A stretch of 64,000 nucleotides of DNA from Massospora cicadina (lineage: Eukaryota; Entomophthoromycota; Entomophthoromycetes; Entomophthorales; Entomophthoraceae), in contig JAKSZP010004214.1 of NCBI GenBank assembly GCA_022478985.1, forward strand, positions 1 to 64,000, read 5' to 3'. A model generated the notes under the pieces. That model saw nothing but the letters and a program-made list of their open reading frames with translations, had not been told where the DNA came from and searched no databases. The translations under genes and the position numbers were made by a program. This document shows positions 34,299-45,529 of this stretch, one piece after another (positions within the stretch are counted from its first letter, which is position 1; each line of letters begins with the position of its first letter).

Positions 34299-34880
34299 GT
34301 GGCCATCATCGAGATGGCCACAGCAGTTTTCAAACCTGCCAGCTTTATTGACTTCTGCCCCTTTAAAGGGTACTTTGACCTTGGCTTCCACTCAGAAGCC
34401 AATGCAGTGGCAGCAGCCAAGCTGCAATTGATTTACAATAAAAATTCCGCTCCCCACCATTTGCACCCAGCTCCTGGATGAGGCCACTTTGGTGGTCCAA
34501 TTCACCAGGTTGCCCTCTTTCCTTTCCCCTGAACGCCTCCACCACGTGCTCATAGAGGGTTTGGCCATTTATGGCGCAGACCCCATGTTTCAGTTTGTGG
34601 TTCCCAATGGGCAGATCAGTTGTCAGGGCCTCGCGCCTTAGCAACGATCTGCCCATTTCATCACAACTCTCACCTCACAATTCCCCCCCGCACTGTGATC
34701 AGATCCACCCCTGATCACCCATTCTGGGCGCGCGTCAAAAATGACCACGCCATTTGCCCCTTGTGCTTTGATCTTGACCACTCAAAGTACAAGTGCCTCA
34801 CAGTTGTTGCTTCCACCGCATCCACCGCTCAGGGCTCAGGCGCTGCCCTGGCAGCTGCCTCATCCCAATTTTTCAAATGA
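34299..34880 (+). pseudogene. ORF1/Gag-like fragment with CCHC zinc knuckle
   Basis: CPLCFDLDHSKYKC at 34755-34796 is an exact CX2CX4HX4C knuckle, the type found in Gag and in LINE ORF1 proteins that bind RNA. Before it, FKPASFIDFCPFKGYFDLGF and later LSPERLHHVLIEGLAIYGAD read as one protein through frameshifts. Upstream is a proline/alanine-rich segment (34041-34265). I infer a nucleic-acid-binding ORF1; no catalytic domain is seen. Confidence 0.65.
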
Positions 34881-35168
34881 GGCTTGATCCTCCCGCCCCC
34901 AACGTTGGGGAATTCTGGCGCTGCTTTGAAAGCAGCAGCCAATCAAAATTTAAAAAAATTGAAAATTTGACTGGATTATGGAATTCTGAGTCAATTGCTG
35001 AACCCAGTTTAAGCAGAGCTGCCATGGTCACCAGCACGTGGCCAATCAGCTCTGGCCACAGCCCCAATTGCTGTGGCTGGCCCAGCGCTGGCTGAATCCA
35101 ATCCATTTGAGGCTCTTGAATGGATTGAGGAGGACGGACAGCCATGCCATGTATAACCTGATTTTGCC

Positions 35169-35726
35169 TTGAAGAAGTTCTTCTTTGACCCTCTTAAATT
35201 GCGTTCCTGCCATTTTCATCCAAAAAACGGGTTTCCCATTTATAAAAATATCAACAATATGGCAGTTGCAGCTGCAGCTGCCCCAGCCAACACCCTCCTC
35301 CGCCAGCAACTCCATGGGGCAATGGAGCCCCTTGTTGAGGGTAATTTTATCCCCAATTTTCCTCATGATTTTGAGGAAGATGCAAAGTACAAAATTGAGG
35401 AGCTTGCTTTCAGTGCGAGCCACACTTGCATTAATGCAGCAAAAACTTCTCTTTTTGACCCCAATTATCCCCAAACCCAACGGTGCATCAAGTCATTTAC
35501 TTGTGTGCCAGCTCTCATCAATTTTGCTAAGCATCAACTTGCTCAATACGTTGAGGCAATGGACACCACCAGCCTCATTAATGAAGAAACCCCCCAATTA
35601 TACCTCATTATGCCTCATGTTGCTGATGCTCTCACCCCAACGATGTCCGCCGTGTTCTTCCAGCTAAAGCGGGCGCTGGACAAAAGCTTCCCCAAAGCCT
35701 TCTCGCCATCTGATATGGATTCCTAG
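35169..35726 (+). CDS. Unknown 185-residue retroposon ORF
   Basis: The frame is open from ATG 35169 to TAG 35726, with an alanine-rich stretch (AVAAAAAPA) near residue 32 and no transmembrane segment or known motif. Related C-termini occur at 27187-27453 and, more distantly, at 870-1289 (minus). It lies just upstream of the 3' UTR of the retroposon 33952-35851. The true start may be upstream, as the frame is short and the element is damaged. I cannot name a function; it may be the C-terminal part of an ORF1 whose middle was deleted. Confidence 0.5.
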   Translation: MKKFFFDPLKLRSCHFHPKNGFPIYKNINNMAVAAAAAPANTLLRQQLHGAMEPLVEGNFIPNFPHDFEEDAKYKIEELAFSASHTCINAAKTSLFDPNYPQTQRCIKSFTCVPALINFAKHQLAQYVEAMDTTSLINEETPQLYLIMPHVADALTPTMSAVFFQLKRALDKSFPKAFSPSDMDS

Positions 35727-36459
35727 GCTGATAACCTAGGGGCTATATTAGGAATTTTTAATTTATGATAATCCCTTTGTTTGGCCCATTTGCAAATAAA
35801 GATGCGTGGCAGCTCCCCCTTTTGGGTTGGGCACCACTAGTACTAAAAAAAGAAAATTACACCCTGACAGTCCATGGTATATCATCCCCAGTCTGATGGA
35901 CAAACTGATAGAATTAATCAGATCCCTGAGTAGTACTTGCGCTGTTATGCTGCGGCCATGCAGGATAACTGGGCTAATGACCTCCCACTCGCTCAATTTG
36001 CCTATAATAATGATATGCATGCCTCTATAAGGCTTTCCTCATATGAAGTAAACTTGGGGTACAACCCCTCATTTTCAGTCAGTCCATGCCTGCGGCCAGA
36101 GGTACCAGCCACCGCAGATCATTCAGAGAACATTCAGTCTACCCAGTCCTTGGTTTGGGAGCATCTTACAAATCTATCAATGACTTCAAGAAGTTTTTGG
36201 ATCAGAAGCAGCTTCCTTCACATGATATTGTGGAGAGTTCATATAACATGCTCAATACACATCATTTGTGGATGCAGGTACCTTCTCAGAAATTTTCAAG
36301 TAAGCATTCAGGTCCCCACTTGGTGGAGAAATATTTGGGTAATGTTGCTTTCCAGTTGAAATTGCCAACTTACTGGAAGTAACATCCAGTCTTCCATGTA
36401 TCTCAGCTATCCCTGTTTAAGGGGGCAATTCCCTCAGATCCTGAGCCACTAGTGATTTA

Positions 36460-36610
36460 GAGTGCAGAGATTTTCAAAGTGGAGGGCATTTTAGCATCCC
36501 GCAGATCTCAGAGGTCCATTTAATATCTCATCGCTTGGAAGGGCTATTCCAGCCTATGAGAACAGTTGGGTCAAGGCCTAAGATTGCATAAATTGCTTGG
36601 AACTTGTTGA
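36460..36610 (+). pseudogene. Chromodomain remnant of element C
   Basis: VEGILASRRSQRSI, stop (TAA), YLIAWKGYS. It has the same Q/L-to-stop position as element A and aligns with the intact domain in element D. Confidence 0.75.
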
Positions 36611-36743
36611 GGCCTTCCATTTTTCCATCCCAATGCACCCCATCCACCCTCAAAAATTGCTACTTTAATGGCCATCAAGTTGCCCAAAGCTCACAAAAAT
36701 CTAGCTCTCACACAGTTTTCCAGTAGTGGCGCCCCTCCTTTTT

Positions 36744-36759
36744 CAAAAGGAAAGGGTAT
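36744..36759 (+). other. Polypurine tract of element C
   Basis: CAAAAGGAAAGGGTAT directly precedes the 3' LTR. Confidence 0.7.
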
Positions 36760-38378
36760 TTTAAGTCCAGGGGATCTACCCCTCTGATTATACCAGGCAT
36801 TTTTTCCATTTTCCAATAAAAAGGGTCCAAAAATGGCTGCTGTCCCTCTAGTTACACAGGGTGATCTCACCCATGTGGTAGATGAGAGCTGGGTAATAGC
36901 ACTCCCTCTGAAGATTCCTTTGTCCCAGCACTTGCCTCAGCCAAATTAGTATGGCAAATTAAAAAAATTTGTGCTGGAATCATTGTAAACCGCCACCCTC
37001 ATGAGCTGGAAGGATCTTATGAAGTTGATGGCACTGAGCCCTTGAAACCAAAGTCCAAATGCTTTAAAACCATGGTAATGAGACTTGACAGGTGCACACA
37101 TTTGGTAGATTTAAAATTAAACGCTCAAATCCTTGATAACACTTGTCAATGGCATCAGGTCATTGAAAAATGACGTTGGTTCAAAACTTGCTCTAAAATC
37201 TATGGGGACAAAGCCCAACGGGTGAGTACCTCTTAGTCAGAATGTTTCAAGCAATGAATTCTTGGTTGAAATTAACAATGTCATTGAGCCATTGGCAATC
37301 ATGTTGCCAACTCAGAATTCCCCTCAAAATTTTTGGAGACAAAACCTGACAGTCATGTACCTCCATTGGGGACTGTTGCTGCTAGCTTGAAACCCCTCAT
37401 CAAAAAAATCTGGATTGTCAATTGATGTAGCTCACTTGACTGAATAAACGCCCCAGTGACTGGGAACAGGCGGGTTGGCATCTTAAACCCATTTCTGACC
37501 CATTGGGACCACCTCTATGTGGGGTGACCTTGGGGGATTCCCATTGCCATCAGGCCAGCCGCCATCATGCTAATTGTCAGAAATGCAGTGAAGCCTAGAG
37601 TCAGGCATTTGAGGTCAAACCAATAGCAACTTGGCCTGCTGCCAATTCCTTTGAAGTTAGTTAAGAGTGAAATTGTTTCCCCTCCCTCAAAAAATACACC
37701 AGTTTAGGTCAAAATTTGAGGGCTTTAATCCAATGCTTTGTTAAGCTTTCCAAAATTGACCACTATTTATCAGTCACATTACACTGAGAAAATTTTTGGT
37801 CAATTTTCTTAATTCAATTTACAACAAAATTTACCACAAGTTTCCAAAAATTTTATTTTTACTTCAAATTTTTCTTGCCAAGCTCCCTATATCATTAACA
37901 TTGTGGCCCGTTGGGTCTGATATTGGCTGAACAATACCAGTCATGATAGTCACAATAACTTCCTCCATAGCCAACTGGGCCTATTAAGTAAGAAAATTCT
38001 AGAAATTTAATCTTGTTGTTGAAGCCATCTGCCAACAGGATATTGAAATCCTGTGAGCTCATTTATCTATTTTATGCAAGGATTCACCCCCTTGTCTCTG
38101 CCTTTGTGTCAAACCCTCCAATGGAGTATCCTGAAGCAGCTAGTCCAATAGTTTAACTCCCTGCAGCAAGGCCCAAAGGGTCTGGAGTTGCAACAGCCTG
38201 GTTCATTGCCAGATTATTTTTACTCTTGCCACACATCAATGCACATTTGTTTCCCATCTTCCCATGCCATACAACATCATTTGAGTGACAATGCCTCTGG
38301 AATTCTGGCTTGCTTTTTGGGTGCTGTTGCATCTCAACTGGCAGGCCAGTCTAAACTTCATATGCCATTTCCATGACA
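36760..38378 (+). repeat. 3' LTR of element C
   Basis: It starts TTTTAAGTCC (TG changed to TT) and ends TTTCCATGACA. It encodes PLVTQGDLTHVVDESWV (about 36845-36890) in an open frame that continues from the pol side. It contains TTGGTCAA at 37796-37803, complementary to the PBS. Confidence 0.88.
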
Positions 38379-38916
38379 ACAAGGCTATAGGGTAAATTTA
38401 TAAGGATTGTTGAAAAGCAGATGATTTTTACAATCATCTTTTAATTTTTATGGTGTAAAAAAGCCATTTTACCCGGTGTTGCTTGTGAGTTTATAACTTG
38501 CCAGATGATATAATCAATTATCAGTTTATAATTGGTTGATGGCCATCAGTAAGTTTAGGAAGTAGTCAACCCTATCAAATCAAACAATTGCTAATGCTTA
38601 CTAAAACCATTGAGCCTATTAATTAACCTAATGACCACTAACCACTTGGCAAACCCACTAAAACTATCGAATCAACCAAATATGAAACTGCTCAGCTGCA
38701 ATGATATACCAATTACCATTAAATCAATATATGATTTTCACTTTTTATATATAGAACCTTTTATTTTATTATAAAAATTAAAATTCATCTTGGAGGTGCA
38801 CATAGACCACCATTGTCCACTTATAATCAAAATTAAAAACCTCTACACGCTGTAGTTTTGGCTGGGCATTGCAAAAATGTATGCAAACACTTACTTTATT
38901 AGTATAGATTAAATTA

Positions 38917-39176
38917 TTTTTTTAATTTTATTCGAGGTGGACCGACCTGGGGACGATATTGCACCGATGAAGGATGAAGGGGATTCGAATTATGGGAAAG
39001 GAGGATAAAACCCGGAAACCCTCCATGCGCGGCGTATGATAGGCCAGGAACTCCATGGACCGCCTTGCTATTCGCTATCTCGGTTCGGGGCATTGGTGTG
39101 CAACGCCAACACAGTCAAAATTGTCCCCAACCCAAAGTTCACTACCGGAATCATACTCGGGGAGGCAGTGGTGGAA
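38917..39176 (-). mobile_element. tRNA-derived SINE, 5'-truncated copy
   Basis: Flanked by TATAGATTAAATTA at 38903-38916 and 39177-39190. On the minus strand it ends CCACCTCGAATAAAATT plus an A-run. It is about 85-90% similar by eye to the SINE at 59575-59843 but lacks the first promoter box. Confidence 0.85.
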
Positions 39177-42070
39177 TATAGATTAAATTAACTATACAAA
39201 ATGATATTTTATCCATATGTTTATATTATTCTATATAATGATATTTAATTAGAATTATATATACACTAGCCGATTTACCCGTGCTTCGCTACGGTGTCTA
39301 AAATTTCATATTTCAGTTTATTAATTTAGATTTTATATTATAGATAAACAAAACCACTCAGCTAAATCTAATTGCTTATTCGAATAAATCAAAAACCACC
39401 AAACACTCAGGTAAACCTAACTGCTTATCAAAACAACCAATAACTAATCACTCCTCAAAACTAAACTGTATCCCATCGATTCGACCTAAAACCATCAACC
39501 ACTCGGCCAAACAAAAAAACCTATCGAATCAATCAAATAACACCAACCTGCTACCCGAAACTTCTCTTTATACTTAAAATCATTGAGTATGTGACATATC
39601 TTCCAAACTACTAAATCAACTTCTACTTAACTTGCCAAAAGTATTTTATTGATTAGGTGAACCAAATTAGGCAGGTTTTTAAAATATGTAAACCTAACAT
39701 CCAGATACCCGTGCTTCGCTACGGTATTTAGTTTATCAGATGATAAGCTCACATTGTAGCCTATAGGCTGTGCCAGCACTACTCTCGAGCCACTCAGACT
39801 AAAAGCTTCGCTGTTGCCCCGTGGCTGGTGAGCTGATTATCCTACTTAATCTACTTAAAACTCTAATATTGATTTTTGTTTAGTTTCAGGTGAGCAATTT
39901 GGTGAATTTGATAATATTCGCCAATTCTCACCCACTCGCCCAAATAGATTGACCCCATTAAGCTCGATAATTTCAGATTCGATCTTATTTGCCAATTCTC
40001 ACCCACTCATCCAAATAGATTGACCCTATCAGACTCAAAGGTTTCAGATGTCAGTCTGAGTATGTCAGTGAATGTGTTATTAAGTAGACTAGCCGATTTA
40101 CCCGTGCTTCGCTACGGTGTCTATAAAATTTCAGCTTTTCAATTTATTAATTTAGATTTTATATCATAGACTAGCGGAGTTTTGTGCTTCGCTACGGTGT
40201 CTAGAATTTCAGGTGATTCAAATTAATTAATTTAGATTTTATATATAGTTAGGCAATAAAACTCAGCCAAATCTAATTGCTCAATCGAAGCAACCAAAAC
40301 CACCAACCACTCAGCTAAAACTAACTGAACTTATCAAATCAACCAATAACTAATCACCCCCAAAGCTAAACTGTATCCTATCGATTCGACCAAAAACCAT
40401 CAACCCACTCGGCCAAATAAAAGAAACCTATCAAATCAATCAGATTCTAAATTTTTAACTTTTATATTGGTAGATAGCTATTAATAAGTTCAGAAACCAT
40501 TAAACCTATTAAAAATTTCAACCTCCAACCACTTAGCTAAAATCAATTAAGCCTGCCAAATTAACTAAACCATCAATCACTTACCTGAAACTATTGAGCC
40601 TATCGAATCAACCAAAAAAATGGAAGTACCGTTTACCAAATGGTAAAAGCTTAAGAGCATGATAATGTCTTTCAGCCACCAGCTAAACGCAACATTATTA
40701 TGGTTACTAACTTACGATTGTTTCTTTTGCGCAAATATTATCATGTTTTCTATATAACTAATATTACTATATAACAAATATATTTACTATATAACAAATT
40801 ATTATCATGTTAATATATTTACTATATAACAAACATTATCATGTTAAAAAAATTATAAAATTTTTTATAAAAGTTATATATAAGGATGAAAAAAAGTATA
40901 AGATTCTATTGGCAATCGCTTATAATTTTGGATGAGCGATTTGGTTTTATTCATTTAATTCGATAGCTTTATAGGTTTTAATAAACGGTTTGTAGTTTTT
41001 GGTTCATTTTAAAGTCCAATAGTGATGATGACGTCAGCGTTACGCGTTACCCGAAAGTTTCAAACGATATCCAGCTAAAAGACATTACATGTCAACAATC
41101 CCAATGATGCATGCAATGATGACATCACTCAATGGTGATGTCACATAATGATGATGTAACAGCGTGATGGTAAAGAATGATAGTTTTGTAAAGAAAAGTT
41201 TGGCTAATTCTTGATACCCAGTTTAGCACAGATTTGTTTTTGGGCTTTAAGTTTACCTGATGATCCTAATTTTTTCTTTTTTACATTTGTAGATGGTTAT
41301 CGATAATATTAAAAAATCAAATTATATTGAATCAATATAAATTTACCAACCATTTAGCCATACTTAATTAAACCTATCGAATCAACTAAACCACTTAGCT
41401 AAAACCATTAGATCAAAAATCAACTAATCACCAACCGCTTTGTAACCAAAACTAAATGTATCGAAACAACCAAAATCACCAACCACTTACCAAAACCAAT
41501 TAAATTATCGAATCAACCAATCACTAACTTCTTTATTAAAACTGTTAAGCTTAATCAACCCTAAACCACCAACCGTTCGCCAAAACCATTTAAACTATCG
41601 AATCAGCCGAATATCAAACTTCTCGGCCGTTACAATATACCGATTTCCATCAAAAACATATAAGATTTTCACTTGTTACATATAAAACTTTTTATTTTAC
41701 TATTAAAATAATATTTTCTAAAATTCATAAACCTTCTCAGGAATGCACACAACAACTCACTAAAGTTTCATCACAATTGGATGAATGGTATAGGAATGCA
41801 TTCGGGACAGACATACAGACAGACATTCATTATATATATATATAGACTAGCAGAATACCCTTGCTTTGCAACGGAGTTTCATGTTGTACATAATGAAAAT
41901 GTTAGTTTAATTAATAAAGTTCAATTAAAGTAGGTTTCTTATAAATAAATAGCTGTTGCCCACAACTTTGTTTGCGTGGTTTTCAAATTAATGTGATAAT
42001 ATTAGTATGAGTACCCGACATGCATCGCAATGCCACTCAAAGATAGAAAGTGTTTGTGTTTTGATTCTGT

Positions 42071-42238
42071 TTATTGAAGCGCTTTTGGATACACAATATT
42101 TTTTGTTTTTCTATCTGGTGCATACATGAATAAATCAGGTTTTCCGACGCGTGAGCAGGCCACATACAGCTGTCCATGTGAGAAGCATGTATTTTTCAAA
42201 TTTAGTCCACACGCTTATAGCGATTGTCCCTGTGCTTT
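42071..42238 (-). pseudogene. Pif1-type helicase C-terminus of a Helentron
   Basis: The minus frame reads KAQGQSL, a stop, CGLNLKNTCFSHGQLYVACSRVGKPD and then KTKNIVYPKAL before a TAA (42071-42073). SHGQLYVACSRV is the last conserved helicase motif of the RepHel protein of Helitron/Helentron elements, where the helicase ends close to the element end. About 200 bp further on the plus strand lies CTAGCAGAATACCC (41847), the terminal-type repeat. No Rep endonuclease is visible. Confidence 0.85.
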
Positions 42239-43150
42239 GTTAATAAGTGTCTGAAATAGAGCTTGTAAGATTTGATTACAGACAGACAGAATTGATAGTG
42301 AGTTTAAGAAAAGTGTATAAAAAATGACCACTAACCACTTAACAAAACCATTTAAAATATCAAATCAACTAAAAATCTAACTGCTCAGCCATGACTATAT
42401 ACTGACTACCTTTGAAAATATATAGGATTTTTACTTGATACATATAAAACTTTTTTAAACATGAAAATTAAAATTTTTGATGAATTATTGTATTGTCATT
42501 GAAGATACATAAGTGTGCCAAATTTAAGAATTTTTTATTGATAATAGGTGTCTGAAATAGAGCTTTTAAGATTTAATTACAGACAGACAGACAGAATTGA
42601 CAGTGAGTTTAAGAAAAGTGTATAAAAATTGATTATGCCAGGATTTGAACAACTGACCTTTTATAGAGTTGAAGTTTAGAGCCAAAAGCTGAGCTGATTA
42701 TGCTAGAGGATTTTTTTTATAAAAACTCCATACTTTATTTAAATAAATTTTAAGGGAAAGTAAGAGGGGAGGGCAAAATACAGGTGATTTGGCCAAGGGT
42801 AAAAAGAACCGGGGGTTTGGGCTGCTAGAGTTCTAGCACCTCTGACCATTGCTGATTGGTGATCACCATCACTAGCCATGGTTCTGCATTGGTGGGCTTA
42901 CAGACCATTCAATTCTCAGTTGATTAGTTGCCTCATCACGTATGATGAGTGATCCAGTGGGGAAAGCCAAACGTGTGGCTTTATAAAACCCGTGGATTAG
43001 GCACAAAAATTTTGAGATCCAATGGAGCTTATCAGAAATAATCCAAATGGTCTTCAATACCAAACCTTTGTGGTGGGGGCACTCTTTGCTCAAAACCTTG
43101 GCGACAAGCACACAGTGAATTACCCATACACAATAATAGTAAATGAAAGC

Positions 43151-43594
43151 TTATAGTTGGATTGGAGCTGTTCTCAGGGTTTTTGTGAAGAAAAGATCCT
43201 GCAATGGATGTATTTCTGGTAGTGATTGTTCACCAGATAGGATATAACATATCATGGTCCAGTATTTTTTGAACATGGTACATTCATAGTAACAGTGGGC
43301 TATGTCAGCTTCCAGTTCAGCGCATATGGGGCATTTTTTGTGCTGGTAGTTCAGCCTTCTGTGCTTGCCTGATTTGAATGCCCAATTTAGGATCCACCAG
43401 GTTACTGAATACTGTTTGGCCATTACCAAGTGGGATTTCAGGCCCAAAATCAACTCCTTCATCAGGTAGTTGGTGTTGTGGCCTTCAGTAGTCCAGTCAT
43501 TTAGGATTTGTGGACAGGTGGGCAGATTGTGCCCCAGGTTCAGGAGTGGATCCCCATATTCTATCAGCATTGATTTGTACCTTATTTTGATCAA
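43151..43594 (-). pseudogene. RT-associated zinc-binding domain (zf-RVT) of the LINE
   Basis: 147 open codons. KCPICAELEADIAHCYYEC fits CX2CX8HX4C, the zinc-binding module that follows RT in L1- and Tad-type non-LTR elements. It is preceded by QYSVTWWILNWAFKSGKHRR, a typical sequence before it. The segment 42872-43111 (HKGLVLKTIWIISDKLHWI) is the tail of the same protein in another frame. Confidence 0.85.
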
Positions 43595-43708
43595 CTTGGT
43601 TGTGTATTCATTGGTGATTCAGTTATGCTCCTCCCAGCTCATTGAAGAAATCATTGCAGGATTACATGTCTTGACATCCCTTTGAATTTGGTCAGCTTCT
43701 CAATCCAA

Positions 43709-44488
43709 TCACTCAAATGACCATCCACCCTGGCGAACAGCCTGATTGCATAGTTGCCAGTAGTATGGAGTACCTTTGTGGGAGATTATCCGTAGGTGGT
43801 GCGCCATCCATTCACATATTGAGTGGGGAGAGACCAGCTTTTGGAGGCCTTGGGCTCTTGCCCAGTTTACGCCCCATACTAGGGTTGGGCAGCGCAAGTG
43901 CATCTGTGTTAGCTTCAGAAATGACTTTCCCCATATATGCCAGGCATGAGATTCAAAGTCCAGGAGGCCCATGCCTCCTTTTTCTTTGGTTTTGACAGGG
44001 CTTCCAGTGGTATTGGTGCCACCTTTGCCTTGAACCACAGGAAGGTTTGGAGCATTGTCCTGATTTTCTTCTCTAAGTTTGGGCTCATTGGCAGCACATG
44101 AGCAACATACCACAACTTTGAGAAGATGAAGATATTTATTGCCTGCACTTTCTCCTCAAGGCATAGTCTGGTGCTCTTCCAGCATGTCATTCAGATTGAT
44201 AAGCTTGACAATACTTCCTGTTCAATCTCCAGTACTTCTGGTCCCTTATCATTGAAGAGTATCCTGAGGTATCAGACTGTCTGAGAGTTCATAATCAGCA
44301 TTGTGTCAGTTGGCAGGCTGAAGCTTGGGTTGCCAACCCTCATCACTGAGATTTTCTGCCAAATTGATTTTTGCATTTGATGCTAGCTGATAGAGGTTTA
44401 ATAGTTCCTTGGCGCCCTGGAGGTCAGTCAGTGAGCTTATGCCTACTACCGTATCATCAGTGAATGCTAGCATCTTCAGTGGCATTTG
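43709..44488 (-). pseudogene. LINE reverse transcriptase, C-terminal part with FxDD
   Basis: Immediately left of element D the minus frame reads LKMLAFTDDTVVGISSLTD; FTDD at 44450-44464 is the catalytic FxDD box. Downstream: EKVQAINIFIFSKLWYVAHV (43915-44190) and GGMGLLDFESHAWHIWGKSF (43709-44113), typical thumb and post-RT segments. The frame is broken in several places. Confidence 0.9.
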
Positions 44489-45342
44489 TATAAGGAGAGT
44501 GTCTATAACTCTCTCATTCTCAGTGTGGCAGTGTGCAGTTCACCAGGCCAACGCCAGGGAACTAGCCGTTAGTGCCAACGTGATTAGAGCCCAGCAGAGG
44601 GTGCTGGAGCAATAACCACTTAGGCATACAATTGAGAATTTTATAATAAAAACCTATATAAGGGCAACGCGGTGCACATATAGGATGGGGCAAGTGGCCC
44701 AGGTTAGAGGGATCCTGGGCGGACAAACAGTGCATGAGGGGAGAGCTGCATGGTACTTTCAATGGAAAGTGTAATGGAGCATGAGACCTCCTCAAAGAGG
44801 TTCACGCACAGGAGCATTTGGAATATCATAAATTTAAAATAACTTAAAATGGGGTATAGGTTTATTTGGGAAGTCGACCAACAAGGATTGTTGGTCAGAG
44901 AAAACGTATCTAAGTTTAAATGGGGGAACAGGGTTCATGCCACAGTGGGCCCAAGCACCAACTCACAAATAGGGCGATACTGTCATCTGAGTTGATGGAA
45001 TAGGCCAAAACTGATGTCACTCAAGTGATTGATTAAAGTTGGATTTGACCTGAGCACATTATTTCAAATTTAGGACGGGTTTCAAAACCCTGCTCCTTGA
45101 CTAACCAAATCAAACTGTCCATGTTCATTCAGTAAATTGTTCGTTTTAATGCTTGGCTTGACGTCAAGGGCTGGGCACTCAGCACCCCACTAGGACCAAC
45201 CTGGGCATATTTTCCCTTACCCAGCGCTGGTCTAGGGTGTGCTTCAGGTCTGGGAGGGCCTGTAATTTCACCTTCTGGGCCTCCTGGCGCCCAGCCTTAT
45301 CTTTGGGGTTGGTCCCCACTATTATATCATATTTACATGACA
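44489..45342 (-). repeat. 3' LTR of element D (854 bp)
   Basis: The plus strand runs from TATAAGGAGAG (TG changed to TA) to TTACATGACA. The Pol C-terminal frame 45179-45529 extends into it and encodes LPDLKHTLDQRWVRENMP. A short palindrome ACTTTC-AATG-GAAAGT lies at 44755-44770. Confidence 0.92.
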
Positions 45343-45529
45343 TTACCCTCTCCTCCCAACGGGGCTCAACCCCCCCAGGGGCTTGCGCCAGGGAAAAGTT
45401 TTTGTGGGCAGGGGCCAACTTCATGGCAGCGACGGTCAGTTGAGATTGGGATCTGGCAGCCTGGGGAAGCTGCTGGTGGAAGGCATCAATCAGATCTTGG
45501 GCATGCACACAGTTGCATGCGGAACCCAA
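45179..45529 (-). CDS. Pol C-terminal extension running through PPT into the LTR
   Basis: 117 codons from the end of the chromodomain region (AQDLIDAFHQQL) through the PPT (ERVMS) into the 3' LTR, ending at 45179. The LTR-encoded part (GRQEAQKVKLQALPDLKHTL, then DQRWVRENMP) resembles peptides in the LTRs of A and C (HVVDERWV). One base shift separates it from the chromodomain frame above it. No known fold recognised; it probably is the natural Pol C-terminus in this lineage. Confidence 0.65.
   Translation of the reverse strand: MGSACNCVHAQDLIDAFHQQLPQAARSQSQLTVAAMKLAPAHKNFSLAQAPGGVEPRWEERVMSCKYDIIVGTNPKDKAGRQEAQKVKLQALPDLKHTLDQRWVRENMPRLVLVGC
45343..45365 (-). other. Polypurine tract of element D
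   Basis: On minus, GTTGGGAGGAGAGGGTAA directly precedes the 3' LTR (TGTCATG). It shares GGGTAA next to the LTR with element A. Confidence 0.75.

Larger units (their letters stand above)
33952..35851 (+). mobile_element. 1.9-kb retroposon with zinc-knuckle ORF, CTAGTACTA 3' end, 17-bp TSD
   Basis: Flanked by GAAAATTACACCCTGAC at 33935-33951 and 35852-35868. The 3' end is GGTTGGGCACCACTAGTAC plus TAAAAAAA. It holds broken gag/ORF1-like frames with a CCHC knuckle and a 185-codon frame near the 3' end. No reverse transcriptase is visible, so it is either a non-autonomous element or an internally deleted LINE. Its 3' terminus matches the micro-insertions elsewhere in the window. Confidence 0.85.
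33440..36380 (+). pseudogene. Integrase of element C, split by a retroposon
   Basis: The first half at 33690-33909 reads SMDAIIELP (first Asp changed context) and VVDCFTK, then FGLPQEIVSNCGYQF, where the second catalytic Asp of SDxGxQF is Asn. Coding is cut at 33951 by the insertion 33952-35851 and its TSD. It resumes at about 35875 with the PQSDGQTDRINQ segment (Glu position is Asp) and QFAYNNDMHASIRLSSYE (35937-36359). So two of the three catalytic residues are changed. Confidence 0.85.
28695..38378 (+). mobile_element. Gypsy element C: chromovirus-type element with two later insertions
   Basis: LTRs lie at 28695-30367 and 36760-38378. Flanks are ACTAG (28690-28694) and ACAAG (38379-38383), a 4/5 match to a 5-bp TSD. 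Order: PBS, gag-like, protease, RT, RNase H, integrase, chromodomain, PPT. Later insertions: 32 bp in the 5' LTR (30123-30154) and 1900 bp in the integrase (33952-35851). Without these and their duplications the element is about 7.7 kb, close to element A. It is inactive: protease and RT active sites are changed. Confidence 0.92.
38384..42694. repeat. Layered Helentron-type repeats
   Basis: The stretch is made of AT-rich, CACTCAGC/ACCAATCA-rich repeats. It contains four related copies of CCCGTGCTTCGCTACGG (within 39266-39294, 39703-39724, 40089-40117, 40171-40197) and a diverged one at 41847-41874. A terminal-looking segment with ACAGACAGACATTCAT and a TATATA run is at 41810-41845. Blocks here reappear at 56772-58260. 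With the helicase fragment at 42071-42238 this points to Helentron (Helitron2-like) derivatives inserted into each other. Confidence 0.6.

Noticed and set aside
34044..34391. Minus-strand frames in the 1.9-kb retroposon (also 34363-34656, 35046-35480)
   Set aside because: The element is read on the plus strand, as shown by its A-run and zinc knuckle; the minus frames have no motif.
38384..42694. Regularly recurring CTTCGCTACGG repeats as a CRISPR array
   Set aside because: Spacing is irregular, repeats diverge and extend into long similar blocks; the DNA is eukaryotic and helicase remnants point to Helentrons.
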